The translations under genes and the position numbers were made by a program. Of a DNA stretch of 64,000 nt, positions 63,327 to 64,000 are shown piece by piece; the first letter of the stretch is position 1, and each line of letters begins with the position of its first letter. Source of the DNA: Daedaleopsis sinensis (Eukaryota > Basidiomycota > Agaricomycetes > Polyporales > Polyporaceae); contig CM066310.1 of NCBI GenBank assembly GCA_033807695.1, positions 744,001-808,000 on the forward strand, given 5' to 3'. A model generated the notes under the pieces. It worked only from the letters and a program-made list of their open reading frames with translations. It searched no databases and was not told the DNA's origin.

Positions 63327-64000
63327 TCAGCGGTTGAATTTGCTGAGGTCCTCGGCGTCCTCGCCTATAGCATAGGGCACAAGAGGTTCAGCGAGTTGCA
63401 CACGGCTGCGATCGCAGGGCTGACACGTACCGCACGCGCTCTCATAGACGTCGAATTCAGCCCCATCCGGGACCGGCGTGTATATGGTGATCTTCGCACC
63501 GGTGTACCACTGCAAAACACGGCGCGAGCGGTGAGCAGGTGCGCAGGGGGTGCGGAGAGCTGGGTCTGTGTGCTCACGACGTAGTGGCCCTTCTGGCGGG
63601 AGCTGTAGTTGACCTGCACGTTGCCCGTCTGGACCTTGTGGTTGACACCGACGACGTACACGGCCTGTCGCCCGGGCGGGATCATGTACAGGGTCAACCT
63701 GGACTGGGTCGTTGACTTTTCGAAGGCCTCGGAGACGCCGCCGCCGATGGAGAGGCCCTCGGACTCGATGCCGAAGGTGACGCTGACGGTGGTCGTGCGG
63801 GAGACGGTGGTCGAGCCACCGAGGTAGACATTGATGCCCCCATCCGAGCCCTTGCAGCTGTTCGCGGGGAGCCGGTCAGGCAAGAGCGGTCAGACCAGCC
63901 GGGAAGACGACGTACTTGAGCTGGGCAGAGCCGAGTTTCGACCAGATCCGCTTGTCGGGGTTGTTGACGATGTTGGTCTGCCGTCGCGAGCGCGTTGTCA
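63327..64000 (-). CDS. Secreted cysteine-containing protein, copy 3 (partial, exon 1 off the window)
   Basis: Exons 2-5 are visible: 63916-63977, 63578-63857, 63431-63509 and 63327-63364; lengths 62, 280, 79 and 38 nt equal those of copy 1. Intron 1 starts at 63,978 and runs past the edge, so the signal-peptide exon is missing. The core reads TVSVTFGIESEGLSIGGGVS, then IPPGRQAVYVVGVNHKVQTG, and the end is GEDAEDLSKFNR. Three of the four family cysteines fall in or near the visible part. Splice sites look intact, so it is probably a real gene about 34 kb from its relatives. Confidence 0.78.

Overview
The window is nuclear DNA of a filamentous basidiomycete, most likely an agaricomycete. Genes are dense with spliceosomal introns of about 45-80 nt (GTRNGT...YAG), one gene has 14 exons, codons are GC-rich, and the gene set is fungal (Sfp1-like and Iec1-like zinc fingers, TAF11, Rab18, O-acetylhomoserine sulfhydrylase, fungalysin). 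A wood-decay or polypore-like species would fit, but species and order cannot be fixed from the sequence alone. All gene models come from reading frames, splice sites and phase bookkeeping by eye.

Layout. 1-611 (-): start of an Sfp1-like split zinc-finger regulator, cut by the window edge. 612-13,929: about 13 kb without a supportable gene, GC-rich and full of short tandem echoes and microsatellites. 13.9-21.0 kb: compact block with a membrane coiled-coil protein (-), TAF11 (-), an Iec1-like C2H2 protein (+) and a disordered protein with duplicated exons (+). 21.8-29.1 kb: a large inverted duplication. Each arm carries a five-exon secreted-protein gene and an intron-containing tRNA-Met(CAT), with Rab18 (-) in the centre; a third copy of the secreted gene runs off the right edge at 63.3-64 kb. 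31.4-33.1 kb: phytanoyl-CoA-dioxygenase-like enzyme (-). 33.9-37.4 kb: a large protein with five dsRBD-like repeats and phase-matched introns (+). 38.2-44.6 kb: two tandem O-acetylhomoserine sulfhydrylase genes (+).

45.3-58.1 kb is a nest of mobile DNA. A host gene starting at 45,292 is split in its second intron by a 10.7 kb Mutator-like element (45,938-56,660) with a 9-bp target duplication and imperfect terminal inverted repeats. The element's 14-exon transposase gene (-) is itself split by a 5.6 kb non-autonomous LTR retrotransposon (47,133-52,728) with a 4-bp target duplication, a primer-binding site, a polypurine tract and a 42-bp minisatellite. Removing the LTR element and one target copy restores the transposase frame with no stop. 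At 57.26-58.08 kb lies a chimeric duplication: the 3' end of the fungalysin gene fused to a second copy of the host gene's 3' part, which preserves the empty insertion site. 59.5-62.2 kb is a complete M36 fungalysin protease gene (+).

Functionally the window mixes transcription and growth control (Sfp1-like, TAF11, Iec1-like), sulfur assimilation (tandem sulfhydrylases), lipid-droplet/ER traffic (Rab18), secretion (fungalysin, secreted family) and RNA binding. No operon-like logic is expected or seen. The most notable findings are the doubly nested insertion with its preserved empty site, the palindromic duplication around Rab18, and the exon-duplicated dsRBD-like protein.
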